64,000 bases of DNA from Acidobacteriota bacterium (GTDB lineage Bacteria; Acidobacteriota; Vicinamibacteria; Vicinamibacterales; 2-12-FULL-66-21). The stretch is from contig QHWT01000048.1 in NCBI GenBank assembly GCA_003222675.1, forward strand, positions 1-64,000, written 5' to 3'. Position 1 is the stretch's first letter. Every line of letters starts with the position of its first letter. A program made the position numbers and the translations under genes. Positions 18,314 through 26,871 of the stretch are shown here, piece by piece. Under the pieces are notes generated by a model. It made no database searches. It saw only the letters and a program-made list of their open reading frames with translations, and had not been told where the DNA came from.

Positions 18314-19390
18314 TTACCACAGCGGGAATAACCCGCCAAAATCCGCGCGGGATTGCAGCAATGCGAACGCGCGGTCCGTTTGGAGCTCCGCCGGGCGGAA
18401 GCGCGGCGGGATGCTCGCGAGCCAGGCGACGGCGGCGGCTCTCGTCTGCGCTTACGCGCGCGCAGCCGGCACGCCGAGATCACGATAGCCGAGCCCCTTC
18501 CCTTTGAGCTTCTCGAACTCCGCGCACGCTGTCGCATACCGCGCGTCGCCGAGCAGCGCTTCGCCATACGCCAGTCGCAGGCGTGCATCGTCCGGCCGTT
18601 CCCGCGAGTAACTCCGCAGAGGTTGACACCGCCTGCCGGAAGTTGCCGGCCAGCACGTAACTCGCGGCTGTGGCCTGCGGTAATCCGCGTCGGAGCGCCG
18701 CTTGGTACGGCGCGGCCGTGGCGCGCTTCACGAAGTCCAGCGTGCGATCGATCACCTCGCGCATCATCGTCTGCGATCTCGAATCCATGGTGGCCGGTTG
18801 GATGATTCAGCAGCGTGACGGGTGCGTTCTGCGAGACGGCAAGTGGGCGAGCGTGGTGATGTCCTTGTTGACGCTCTGACGATCGAGACCGGCGCGTACA
18901 TGAAGAGCGGGCAGATCGCGGCGAAACACGGTGAGAGGCGCCGTGCCGTAGTACATCACCGCCGCTTTGACAGCAGTCTGTTGCGGATCCTCGATCGCGG
19001 GGAACGCGCTGAATACGTTGCCGGACCCGGCATATACCGTAATCGCATCGCGATCGATGCCGAGATCGCCTGCTTGCCCGTGACGTGGCGAACCAGGATG
19101 TCGAAATCCTGTGCTTGGCTGCCGTCGCGCAGATCCGGCAGGATCGCGATCAATCCCTTCGACGCGGCCGTCTGCGCCCACGCCGCGTAGAACGCTCCGC
19201 GGCGATCTGCACCGGTCGCCCGGTTGGAAAAGATCAGCGCAGGCGCGCGGACGCCGGAAGCGGTCGGCGGACGATACCCGTCCATACGCAGGCTGGTCCC
19301 GCCGGAGACGATTGTTGCGATCCTCGCAGCCGGATCTACAACGACGGGACGGGCGGCACCGAACGAGAGACGAATGCCGCCGGCGGAATC
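18314..19390 (-). pseudogene. Alpha/beta hydrolase (dienelactone-hydrolase-like), broken
   Basis: Fragments in several minus-strand frames form one protein: an N-terminal strand (RIATIVSGGTSLRMDGYRPP), APALIFSNRATGADRRGAFYAAWAQTAASKGLIAILPDLRDG, ITVYAGSGNVFSAFPAIED where the family has its nucleophile region, VMYYGTAPLTVFRRDLPALHVRAGLDR, and a helical C-terminus ending RADFGGLFPLW. At least three frame changes are needed (near 19010, 18800 and 18580), and an in-frame TAA follows GVPAARA near 18460. The start is not clear. It lies directly downstream of surE. Confidence 0.7.
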
Positions 19391-19396
19391 ACCACA

Positions 19397-20158
19397 TCAC
19401 TTTTTGACCGGGGCTTCGGAATCGAGCGGCAGGTTTTCGAGCGCCGATAAGGCGGTGTAGTCCGTCAGGTCGGGCTGCAGGGGGGTGACGGAGATGAAGC
19501 CGTCGCGCACGGCCTGGTAATCAGATCGATCGTGCGGCTCCCAATCGTTCTGCCCTTCTTCGATCCAGTAATAATTCTTGCCGCGTGGATCGCAACGCTC
19601 GTCGACGATCGTGATGTGATTGCGCTTGGCCTGCACGGTCCAGCGCGATCCCTTCGGCTGTCCTGACGGCACGTTGATGTTCAGAAACGTCCGCGGGGGC
19701 AGCCGATGCCGCAGCGTCAGCGCCGCCACCGCTGCCGCCGCCGCAGCCGACGGGCCGAAATCGTACGTGTCGTGGCTCCGTTCGAGCGACACGGCAATGC
19801 TGGCGACACCAAGCAGCGCGCCTTCCATTGCCCCCGCGACCGTCCCCGAGTACGTGATGTCGTCGCCCAGATTGAATCCCTTGTTGACGCCCGAGACGAT
19901 TAGATCCGGCAACGTCGTGTAGAGCTTCGTGACGGCAATGTTGACGCAGTCGCTCGGCGTGCCGTCCACTTCGTAGACACCGTCGGCGACGGTCTCGAGA
20001 CGGAGCGGCCGCCGGAGCGTCAGCGCGTGACCAATCGCGCTGGCTTCGACGTGAGGGGCGACGACAAGGACGTCGCCGAGCGGACGCAGGACGTGCGCAA
20101 GCGCGTAAATCCCTTCGGAGCGTACGCCATCATCGTTGGTGACGAGTATTCTGGGCAT
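19397..20158 (-). CDS. surE: 5'/3'-nucleotidase SurE
   Basis: A 253-residue stationary-phase survival phosphatase acting on nucleoside monophosphates with a divalent metal. The metal-site residues are in place: ILVTNDDGV (D9, D10), ASAIGHALT and the Asn-containing GVNKGFNLGDDITYSGTVAGAMEGAL. Length and order are typical. It overlaps the end of the upstream MFS gene by 29 bases, so the two are probably co-transcribed. Confidence 0.95.
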   Translation of the reverse strand: MPRILVTNDDGVRSEGIYALAHVLRPLGDVLVVAPHVEASAIGHALTLRRPLRLETVADGVYEVDGTPSDCVNIAVTKLYTTLPDLIVSGVNKGFNLGDDITYSGTVAGAMEGALLGVASIAVSLERSHDTYDFGPSAAAAAAVAALTLRHRLPPRTFLNINVPSGQPKGSRWTVQAKRNHITIVDERCDPRGKNYYWIEEGQNDWEPHDRSDYQAVRDGFISVTPLQPDLTDYTALSALENLPLDSEAPVKK

Positions 20159-21365
20159 CAGGGAATGCTAAGTATAACAGGACGCTGGCGATAAGCGCGA
20201 GCGCTGCGCCGGTCAGGAACGCCGCGCGAGGCGAGACGCGCGTCCAGATGGCGCCGAACAGCAGGCTCGCGGCAAGGCCGCCGACGCCAATCGCCGCGTT
20301 GTAGATCCCGAAGGCGGTCCCGCGCGCGTCGACCGGGGCCATATCGACAACCCACGCCTTCTCCACTCCTTCTGTCAGGCCGAAGTAGAGTCCATACGCG
20401 AGGAAGATCACGATGACGATGGCCACCTGGCTGAAGTAACCGAACGCGGCGTAGATGCCCGCGTACCACAGCCAGCCGAGCGCGATCATGGTGCGGCGCC
20501 CCACCCGATCGCTCAACGCGCCGCCGATCACCGATGAGGTCATCTTCACGACGTGCAGCGCGGACCACAGCAGTGGAATCCACAGGCTCGCGACGCCGAG
20601 ATCGCCGAGCCGCAACAGCAGGAACGCATCGCTGGCGTTCCCGAGCGAGAAGATCAGGATTACCGCGACGGCGAGGTAGAACCGTCGCGTAACCCGTCCT
20701 GGAGATCCGCGATCGGCCTCTGCTGCAAGACGGCCTTCGCGCCGCTGCTCGGGGACGCGCAACAAAATGAGGATGACGATGACGCCGGGAACGAGCGTCC
20801 AGGCGAACAGCGAGCGATACGCCTCGGCGTGGAAGTACAAGTACGCCGAGGCGACGAGCGGGCCCGCTACGGCGCCGGCGTGATCCATCGCGCGATGGAA
20901 CCCGTAGACGCGCCCGCGCCGATCCGGCGGCGCGAGCCGCGCGAGCATCGCATCGCGCGGCGACGTGCGGATGCCCTTCCCGAGACGATCGGTGAACCGC
21001 AGCGCGAGCACCTGCGGCCATGCCGTCACGATGGCAATGAGCGGACGGATCAGCGACGAGAGACCATAGCCCGCGAGCACCAGCCGCTTTGGTGTGCCCG
21101 AGCGGTCCGCGAGCCATCCCGACACGATCTTGAGCACGCTGTTCGCCGCTTCCGCGACGCCTTCGATGACGCCGAGCGACATCGCGCCCGCGCCGAGCAC
21201 GCGCGTGAGAAACAGCGGCAGGAGCGGGTACACCATCTCGCTGGCGGTGTCGGTGAAAAAGCTTACCCACCCCAGCAGCCAGACAGGCCGCGACAGACCG
21301 TAACGATCGAGGGGATTGCCTGACGGATCCACGCCGTATGGCGCGCTCACCGGTGTCGTGGCCAT
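20130..21365 (-). CDS. MFS transporter
   Basis: A 411-residue carrier with 12 hydrophobic segments. The loop-2 signature appears as SGWLADRSGTPKRLVL and its C-half counterpart as GGALSDRVGRRTMIALG. FTDRLGKGIRTSPRDAMLA is a segment typical of a bacterial MFS group of unknown substrate. The frame is open 12 codons further up to a TTG, but I prefer the ATG at 21365. Its stop lies inside surE. Confidence 0.88.
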   Translation of the reverse strand: MATTPVSAPYGVDPSGNPLDRYGLSRPVWLLGWVSFFTDTASEMVYPLLPLFLTRVLGAGAMSLGVIEGVAEAANSVLKIVSGWLADRSGTPKRLVLAGYGLSSLIRPLIAIVTAWPQVLALRFTDRLGKGIRTSPRDAMLARLAPPDRRGRVYGFHRAMDHAGAVAGPLVASAYLYFHAEAYRSLFAWTLVPGVIVILILLRVPEQRREGRLAAEADRGSPGRVTRRFYLAVAVILIFSLGNASDAFLLLRLGDLGVASLWIPLLWSALHVVKMTSSVIGGALSDRVGRRTMIALGWLWYAGIYAAFGYFSQVAIVIVIFLAYGLYFGLTEGVEKAWVVDMAPVDARGTAFGIYNAAIGVGGLAASLLFGAIWTRVSPRAAFLTGAALALIASVLLYLAFPDAQNTRHQR

Positions 21366-21419
21366 CGCACCGAGCGTATAAGCCCGTATAATCGCGGTCA
21401 AATACGAGAATGTTCAATG

Positions 21420-21499
21420 CACGATCGCGCTCAATGCTGATTCTTCAAAACAAACACGCGTGAGCATTGGATATTGAGCATCGAGCATCGACGATTCAC
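21420..21499. repeat. GAGCATTGGATATTGAGCATC-type low-complexity spacer
   Basis: Repeated near-copies of TTGAGCATYGA and its complement (TCAATGCTGA) fill the gap before ferrochelatase. Similar phrases occur at 41130-41147 and 58523-58556. No function is visible; they look like interspersed short repeats that accept decay. Confidence 0.5.
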
Positions 21500-22489
21500 A
21501 TGTCCAAGTCACCATTTGACGCGGTTCTGTTAGTCGCATTCGGAGGGCCGCAGGGCCCTGATGACATCCGCCCGTTTCTCGCGAACGTACTGCGCGGACG
21601 GCGAGTGTCGCCGGAGCGTATCGAGGAAGTCGCGCACCACTACGAGATGTTCAGCGGCGTCTCGCCTCTGACGGAATTGACGCTCGGCCAGGCGCGTGCG
21701 TTGGAACTCCGGCTGCGCGAGCGCGACGTCGCGTTGCCTGTGTACGTGGGCATGCGCAACTGGCATCCGTATCTCGCCGACACGCTGACGACAATGTCGC
21801 GGCGCGGCGTGCGGCGCGCGATTGGCGTGCTCGCGGCGGCGCAGCGGAGCTATTCCGGGTGCCTTCAATACAAGGAGAACGTCCTCGACGCGCAGCAGGC
21901 GATCACGACGACGGGGCATGCGCCGATCGATGTCGTGTACGTCGGCGATTGGCACGAGGACCCGGGGTTCGCTGCGGCAAACGCGGATCACATACGCCGC
22001 GCCGTCGAGGCGCTGCCAGGCGAGGTGCAATCGCGCGCGCGGCTCGTGTTCACCGCACACAGCATTCCGGTCGCGATGGCCGAGCGCTATCCGTATGAAG
22101 CGAACCTGCGCGCCTCGGCGGCGCTCGCCGCGCGCGCCGCAGGCTTCGATGAGTGGGCGCTCGTCTATCAAAGCCGCAGCGGTCGCCCGGAAGATCCATG
22201 GCTCGAGCCGGACGTGTGCGACTATCTCCGCGCCGAACGTGACAACGGACTCGAAGCCGTGGTGCTTTGCCCGATTGGATTTCTCTGCGATCACATCGAG
22301 GTGTTGTTCGATCTCGATGTCGAGGCGGCGGCGGTCTGCCGCGACATCGGGCTGCCCATGGCTCGCGCCTCCACGGTCAACGTGCACCCGCGCTTCATCG
22401 AAGCGCTCGCCGACGCCGTGTTCGATGTTTGGCGGCGATATGAAGAAGGTCGGCCTTTGGCGATTGCGGGTCCTGCAAGCCGGGTCTGA
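21500..22489 (+). CDS. hemH: Ferrochelatase
   Basis: A 329-residue enzyme that inserts Fe2+ into a porphyrin at the end of haem synthesis (protohaem or coproporphyrin route, not decided here). LLVAFGGPQGPDDIRPFLANV opens the protein, VFTAHSIP contains the metal-site His, and CPIGFLCDHIEVLFDLD the catalytic acidic residue. I chose the ATG at 21500 because the eleven upstream codons come from a low-complexity repeat. The stop codon and last residues (GPASRV) lie inside a REP-like palindrome, so the C-terminus appears to have been set by that repeat. Confidence 0.94.
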   Translation: MSKSPFDAVLLVAFGGPQGPDDIRPFLANVLRGRRVSPERIEEVAHHYEMFSGVSPLTELTLGQARALELRLRERDVALPVYVGMRNWHPYLADTLTTMSRRGVRRAIGVLAAAQRSYSGCLQYKENVLDAQQAITTTGHAPIDVVYVGDWHEDPGFAAANADHIRRAVEALPGEVQSRARLVFTAHSIPVAMAERYPYEANLRASAALAARAAGFDEWALVYQSRSGRPEDPWLEPDVCDYLRAERDNGLEAVVLCPIGFLCDHIEVLFDLDVEAAAVCRDIGLPMARASTVNVHPRFIEALADAVFDVWRRYEEGRPLAIAGPASRV

Positions 22490-22535
22490 AGACCCGCCTA
22501 CAACCATTCTGTAGGGCGGACCTTCAGGTCCGCCA
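22480..22535. repeat. REP-like palindrome pair (family R1)
   Basis: Two hairpins of one family: GCCGGGTCTGAAGACCCGCC (22480-22499) and GTAGGGCGGACCTTCAGGTCCGCC (22511-22534). Related copies lie at 25711, 40144, 40183, 49371, 49403, 49437 and 60482. The first copy provides the hemH stop codon. Confidence 0.8.
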
Positions 22536-22610
22536 GCCACGCGATGTCAAGAACGTAAAATTTTCGCGTTGCTCAACCACTTTCTCGTCGAGTGCGTCCA
22601 AAATGGCACT

Positions 22611-24443
22611 ATGCCACGTCCTTTGATTGCCGCTTTATGTGTGTCGTTCGCGTGCCTCGCCGCGTCCAAGCCGCTTCGCGGCGAAGGCGCGCAGGAAGTG
22701 CGCCAGCAGATTCAGATCACGGCCCCCGGTCCCGGCGAGATGCCGATGTTCATGGGGCCGAACCGTCAGCCCAAGACCGGCACCGGCATCCTCCGCGGAC
22801 GCGTGATCGCGTCCGACACGGGATCGCCGATCCGCCGCGCGCAAGTGAGGGTCATCAGCCCCGACATCGGCGCGAAAACGGCGCTGACCGATGCGCAGGG
22901 GCGATTCGAGTTCAAGGATCTCCCCGCAAGTCGTTTCAACATGAGCGTCACGAAGTCCGGCTTCGTCAGCATGCAGTACGGGCAGAACCGGCCGTTCGAA
23001 CCTGGTCGCCCGATCGAGCTCGCCGAGGCGCAGCTGATGGAGAAGGCGGACGTCTCGCTTCCCCGTGGCAGCGTGCTCGCCGGGCGCGTCGTCGACGAGT
23101 TCGGTGAGCCCGTGGCTGACGCCAACGTCAGCGCGATGCGCATGCAGTTCACCAACGGCAGGCGCCGCCTCGTGCCATCGGGCCGCAACGCGACGACGAA
23201 CGATCTCGGGCAGTTTCGTCTCTATGGACTGCCGCCCGGCGACTACTACGTCAGCGCGACGCTGCGTTCGTTCGACATGATGATGGATGTTGTCGGCGGC
23301 CCCGGCGGACCGACGGGGTCGAACCAGAGCGCGGGCTACGCGCCCACGTACTATCCAGGTTCCCCAAGCCCTGCGGAAGCGCAGCGCGTCTCTGTCGCGG
23401 TCGGCCAGGAGCTCGCGAGCGTCGACATCGCGCTGCAGCCCGTGCGCCTTGCGAAGATCACCGGCACGGCGATCGGCACGGATGGTAAGCCGATGGCCGG
23501 CGCGATGATCATGTTGATGCCATCGATGCGAGAAGCGATGCTCTTCGGGCCCGGCGGCACCTCGCGCACGAACAAGGACGGCCAGTTCACAATCAGCGGC
23601 GTCACTCCCGGGGAATACACGCTGCAGCTGCGCTCCGCGGGCGCGATGATGACCGAGGTCGGGGGCGGCGCGATGTTCTTCGCGATGAACGTCAACGGAC
23701 CGGGCGAGCCTCCGGCGGGACCGCAAGCGGAGCCTGAGTTCGCATCAGTGCCCGTCAGCGTCAGCGGCGAAGACATCAACAATCTCGTTGTCGTCAGCAC
23801 CCATGGCGCGAAGGCCGCTGGACGCATCTCGTTCGAAGGCGACGTGAAGCCGGAGGGTTTGACGGCGATTCGCGTGACGGCGCCCTCCGCTGACCAGGAG
23901 GGCGGGCCGATGATCGGTATTGGCGGTGCGCAGGTGAAGGAGAACGGCAGCTTCGAGTTGAGCGGCCTCACCGGCACGCGTCTGTTCCGCGCCGGGGCGC
24001 TGCCGAAGGGATGGTTTTTCAACAGCGTGCGCGTGGAAGGACGCGACGTGACCGACACTGGCATCGAATTCAAGCCGGGTGAAGACGTCAGCGGAATCGA
24101 AATCGCGCTCACGAACAAGAGCACGAGTCTGTCCGGAAGCGTCACTGACGACAAGGGCCACGCGGCGAAGGACTACACCGTTGTGGTGTTCGCCGACGAT
24201 CAGCAGAAATGGCTGCTGCCGCTGAACCGGTGGATGACTTCCGCGCGCCCCGATCAGGACGGGCGGTTCAAAGTGAGCAGCCTGCCGCCCGGCGGGTACT
24301 ACGCGATTGCCGTCGATTATGTCGCCGCGGGTGAATGGAGCGATCCGGACTGGCTCGAGCGCGCGCGGACGAAGGCTGCACACTTCACGCTCGACGAAGG
24401 GGGCACGAAGTCCCTCGAGTTGAAGCTGGGCGCGATGCAGTAG
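22611..24443 (+). CDS. Secreted protein with carboxypeptidase-regulatory-like repeats
   Basis: A 610-residue exported protein: signal peptide (MPRPLIAALCVSFACLAAS), then beta-sandwich units of the carboxypeptidase-regulatory type, each opening with G-x-V-x-x-x-x-G-x-P-I/V (GILRGRVIASDTGSPIRRAQV, SVLAGRVVDEFGEPVADANV, SLSGSVTDDKGHAAKDYTV) and closing with G-x-F-x-F/L-x-x-L-P-x-G. No catalytic domain is visible. Such proteins are abundant in Acidobacteriota and probably bind surfaces or polymers. The start at 22611 is preferred because the 14 codons above it lack signal character. A paralogue lies at 47478. Confidence 0.85.
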   Translation: MPRPLIAALCVSFACLAASKPLRGEGAQEVRQQIQITAPGPGEMPMFMGPNRQPKTGTGILRGRVIASDTGSPIRRAQVRVISPDIGAKTALTDAQGRFEFKDLPASRFNMSVTKSGFVSMQYGQNRPFEPGRPIELAEAQLMEKADVSLPRGSVLAGRVVDEFGEPVADANVSAMRMQFTNGRRRLVPSGRNATTNDLGQFRLYGLPPGDYYVSATLRSFDMMMDVVGGPGGPTGSNQSAGYAPTYYPGSPSPAEAQRVSVAVGQELASVDIALQPVRLAKITGTAIGTDGKPMAGAMIMLMPSMREAMLFGPGGTSRTNKDGQFTISGVTPGEYTLQLRSAGAMMTEVGGGAMFFAMNVNGPGEPPAGPQAEPEFASVPVSVSGEDINNLVVVSTHGAKAAGRISFEGDVKPEGLTAIRVTAPSADQEGGPMIGIGGAQVKENGSFELSGLTGTRLFRAGALPKGWFFNSVRVEGRDVTDTGIEFKPGEDVSGIEIALTNKSTSLSGSVTDDKGHAAKDYTVVVFADDQQKWLLPLNRWMTSARPDQDGRFKVSSLPPGGYYAIAVDYVAAGEWSDPDWLERARTKAAHFTLDEGGTKSLELKLGAMQ

Positions 24444-24560
24444 GCAGAAGGCAGAAGGCAGAAGGCAGGAGACAGGAGGCAGAAAACAGGAGGCAGGAGA
24501 CAGGAGGCAGGAGACAGGAGGCAGAAGGTTCTACTGTCTTCCCTCTCCTGCCTCCTGACT
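24443..24560. repeat. Purine-rich tandem repeat with its own inverted partner
   Basis: About ninety bases of 7-mer units (GGCAGAA, GGCAGGA, GACAGGA) follow the stop of the regulatory-like protein. At 24544-24558 TCTCCTGCCTCCTG is the exact complement of a CAGGAGGCAGGAGA unit, so the RNA can fold into a long hairpin between two convergent genes. It also encodes the last residues of terC. Probably a repeat that doubles as a bidirectional terminator. Confidence 0.65.
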
Positions 24561-25283
24561 TCTTTGAATCAAGTCTGTCGCGTCGTCTTCGACCGTCGGC
24601 GCAGGTCCCACCTTTCGCGCGTACGCGTACGAGATCACGAAGATCAGCACGATCAGCCCGAACGACACCGCCTTGGGCACCTCGAAGTCGATCCAGTCCA
24701 ATGCGTGAGCGTATTCCGCCAGCAGCTTGATCCCGACCCACGCGATGATGATGAAGGCGCCGTCGACGAGCGCGGGATACCTGCGCACGATCGCGAGCAG
24801 CGTCCCGATGACGACGCGGATCGCGATGATGCCGAGCAGCCCGCCGGCGAGCACGACCCAGGTTTTCTTGGACATCGCCACCGCGACCAGAATCGAGTCG
24901 ACAGAAAACGCGATATTGACCAGTTCGACTTTCACCACGGTCGCCCAGAGCGCGGACATGCCCATCCACGGACGCGCTGGTCTGGGCTTGCTGCGTTCTT
25001 CCGCACCGCCGCTCCTGAAGAAGTGCCTGTACGAGAGATGCAGCAGATAGAGGCCGCCCAGCAGCTTGACCCATTCGATCCTGATCAGATAGGTCGCGAG
25101 CAGCGTCGCGAGGATGCGGAACGCAAAAGCGCCGACGAGCCCGTAACGCAACGCTTTCTTCTGATCGCGGCGCGCGAGGCCGAGAATCATCACGGCCAAC
25201 ACGAGGGCGTTGTCGGCGCTGAGCAGCCCCTCGAGCAGCACCAGCAGACCGATCGTAATGAAATCAGCGGCTTGAACGTTCAT
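24531..25283 (-). CDS. TerC-family membrane protein
   Basis: A 250-residue protein with seven hydrophobic segments and the two conserved acidic motifs of TerC: LLSADNALVLAVMI (about residues 21-34) and NIAFSVDSILVAVAM (about 121-135). Family members export Mn2+ or act with metal-loaded exoenzymes. It is divergent from hspR with a HAIR operator between them, so it may be heat-regulated too. The last residues (EAGEGRQ) come from the purine-rich repeat. Confidence 0.88.
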   Translation of the reverse strand: MNVQAADFITIGLLVLLEGLLSADNALVLAVMILGLARRDQKKALRYGLVGAFAFRILATLLATYLIRIEWVKLLGGLYLLHLSYRHFFRSGGAEERSKPRPARPWMGMSALWATVVKVELVNIAFSVDSILVAVAMSKKTWVVLAGGLLGIIAIRVVIGTLLAIVRRYPALVDGAFIIIAWVGIKLLAEYAHALDWIDFEVPKAVSFGLIVLIFVISYAYARKVGPAPTVEDDATDLIQRSQEAGEGRQ

Positions 25284-25297
25284 GCGCAGGCGGGTGG

Positions 25298-25318
25298 CTT
25301 GACACGCCGCGTATCAAG
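25298..25318. promoter_or_regulatory. HAIR element (HspR operator)
   Basis: CTTGACA-N7-TATCAAG has the 7-7-7 geometry of the HspR-associated inverted repeat (consensus CTTGAGT-N7-ACTCAAG), with six of seven arm positions paired. It lies 38 bases before hspR and 14 before the divergent terC. Confidence 0.75.
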
Positions 25319-25356
25319 GCCTATGTTTGGATCGACGCAAGGTTGAGGGCGAACAC

Positions 25357-25698
25357 ATGCGCGTCGACCACGATCTCTACTTTATCAGCATGGCGGCGCG
25401 GCTGCTCGACATGCACCCGCAGACGCTGCGGAAGTACGAACGTCTCGGGCTCGTGCGGCCGACGCGCACCATCGGCAGCATGCGCGTGTATTCGCGCGAC
25501 GAGCTGGACCGCCTGAAGGTCATCAAACATCTGGTCGAAGACGAAGGGGTGAATCTCGCGGGCGTGCAGCGGCTTTTGACGATTGCCGAAGCTGTGCGGC
25601 GTCTGCGGCCTCTGATGAACAGTGAAACCACGGGACGCGAGGCGCGCCGCCGGCTCATGCAGGAAATCGATCGCATCACCGAGCTGGTGGGTTTGTAA
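25357..25698 (+). CDS. hspR: HspR, MerR-family heat-shock repressor
   Basis: A 113-residue regulator with a MerR-type winged HTH (YFISMAARLLDMHPQTLRKYERLGLVRPTRTIGSMRVYS) and the short C-terminal helix of HspR. In other bacteria HspR with DnaK represses dnaK and clpB operons through HAIR sites; here a HAIR element sits just upstream, implying autoregulation. dnaJ and clpB follow. The frame is open to a TTG at 25327, but the ATG at 25357 gives the family N-terminus. Confidence 0.92.
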   Translation: MRVDHDLYFISMAARLLDMHPQTLRKYERLGLVRPTRTIGSMRVYSRDELDRLKVIKHLVEDEGVNLAGVQRLLTIAEAVRRLRPLMNSETTGREARRRLMQEIDRITELVGL

Positions 25699-25710
25699 GG
25701 CGGGCATGCT

Positions 25711-25734
25711 GTAGACCGGGTCTTCAGATCCGGC
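25711..25734. repeat. REP-like palindrome (family R1)
   Basis: GTAGACCGGGTCTTCAGATC and the following CGGC form one hairpin of the R1 family in the 44-base gap between hspR and dnaJ. It may lower read-through into dnaJ. Confidence 0.7.
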
Positions 25735-25742
25735 GTCTGGAT

Positions 25743-26747
25743 ATGGAATTCAAGGATTACTACTCCACGCTCGGCGTCACGAAGACCGCGACCGACAAGG
25801 AACTGAAGCAGGCCTACCGGAAGCTGGCGCGCAAGCATCATCCCGACGTGAACCCGGGCGACAAGGCGGCCGAAGGGAAGTTCAAAGAGATCAACGAAGC
25901 GTACGAAGTCCTCGGCGATCCTGACAAGCGCCGGAAGTACGACGAGCTCGGGGCGAACTGGCGCATGTACGAGCAGGCGCAGGAGCAGGGGCAAGCGTGG
26001 CCGGGCGGCGCGGGATTCGGCGGGTTCGGCGGCGCGCCCGGCGGCGAAGGCGGCGCGTGGACGATCAACATGGGCGGTCCGGGCGGCTACCGGACGATGT
26101 CGGAAGACGAGATGCGGGAAATGTTCGGAAACGAAGACCCGTTCTCGGACTTCTTCAAGACATTCTTCGGGGGCGGCGGCGCCGACGCGCGCGGGCGCAG
26201 CGGCCGCGCGCCGCGGAGCCAGAAAGGGCGCGACATCGAGCACGAGGTCGAGCTCACGCTGGAAGAGGCGTACCACGGCGCGATGCGCCGCATCTCCATC
26301 AAGCTCGGTGGCCACGCGCGCAGCGTTGACGTCCGGATCCCGGCGGGGGTGAAGGACGGCTCCCGCGTGCGTGCCGCGGGCGAAGGGGAATCAGGCGCGA
26401 ACGGCGGCGCATCGGGCGATCTGTTCCTGCGCGTCCACATTCGCCCGCACCCGGTCTTCGAGCGCAAAGGGGACGACCTCCATACGAAGGTGCAGGTGCC
26501 GGTCACCACGGCGGTACTCGGCGGCGAAGCGCAGGTGCCGACAATCAGCGGCACGGTGCGCCTGCGGGTGCCGGAGACAACGCAGCCCGGCCAGGTGTTC
26601 CGGTTGAAGGGCCACGGCATGCCAGTCGTCGGCAAAGCGGACGCGAAAGGCGATCTCTACGCGACGATCGACGTGCAGCTTCCCCGTACGCTGACAAAGG
26701 ATCAGCGCCAGCATTACGAGGCGCTTCGCAAGACAGAGGCACGGTAG
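25743..26747 (+). CDS. DnaJ-type co-chaperone without zinc finger (CbpA-like)
   Basis: A 334-residue J-protein. The J-domain fills residues 1-70 with HPD (KHHPDVNPGD). A glycine-rich G/F region follows (about 80-160), then two beta-sandwich substrate domains (DIEHEVELTLEEAYHGAMRRI and GDDLHTKVQVPVTTAVLGGEAQVPTI). There is no CxxCxGxG repeat, so it is a class B protein rather than canonical DnaJ. Placement after hspR and before clpB suggests the heat-shock partner of DnaK and ClpB, though dnaK and grpE are absent from the window. Confidence 0.9.
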   Translation: MEFKDYYSTLGVTKTATDKELKQAYRKLARKHHPDVNPGDKAAEGKFKEINEAYEVLGDPDKRRKYDELGANWRMYEQAQEQGQAWPGGAGFGGFGGAPGGEGGAWTINMGGPGGYRTMSEDEMREMFGNEDPFSDFFKTFFGGGGADARGRSGRAPRSQKGRDIEHEVELTLEEAYHGAMRRISIKLGGHARSVDVRIPAGVKDGSRVRAAGEGESGANGGASGDLFLRVHIRPHPVFERKGDDLHTKVQVPVTTAVLGGEAQVPTISGTVRLRVPETTQPGQVFRLKGHGMPVVGKADAKGDLYATIDVQLPRTLTKDQRQHYEALRKTEAR

Positions 26748-26871
26748 GCTGTAAGTTGTAAGCAGTAGGCAGAAGTTTAAGGAGCGTGAGGGCAGCGCCT
26801 GCGGCCGGCGCGAGGCGACGGAGTGAAGCCGAGCGCGCGCGAGCGGGGTGGGGCCCCGCGAGCACCGATAA

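Noticed and set aside
24443-24535. Regular short repeats that could suggest a CRISPR array
   Set aside because: Units are only about seven bases, there are no unique spacers and no cas genes.
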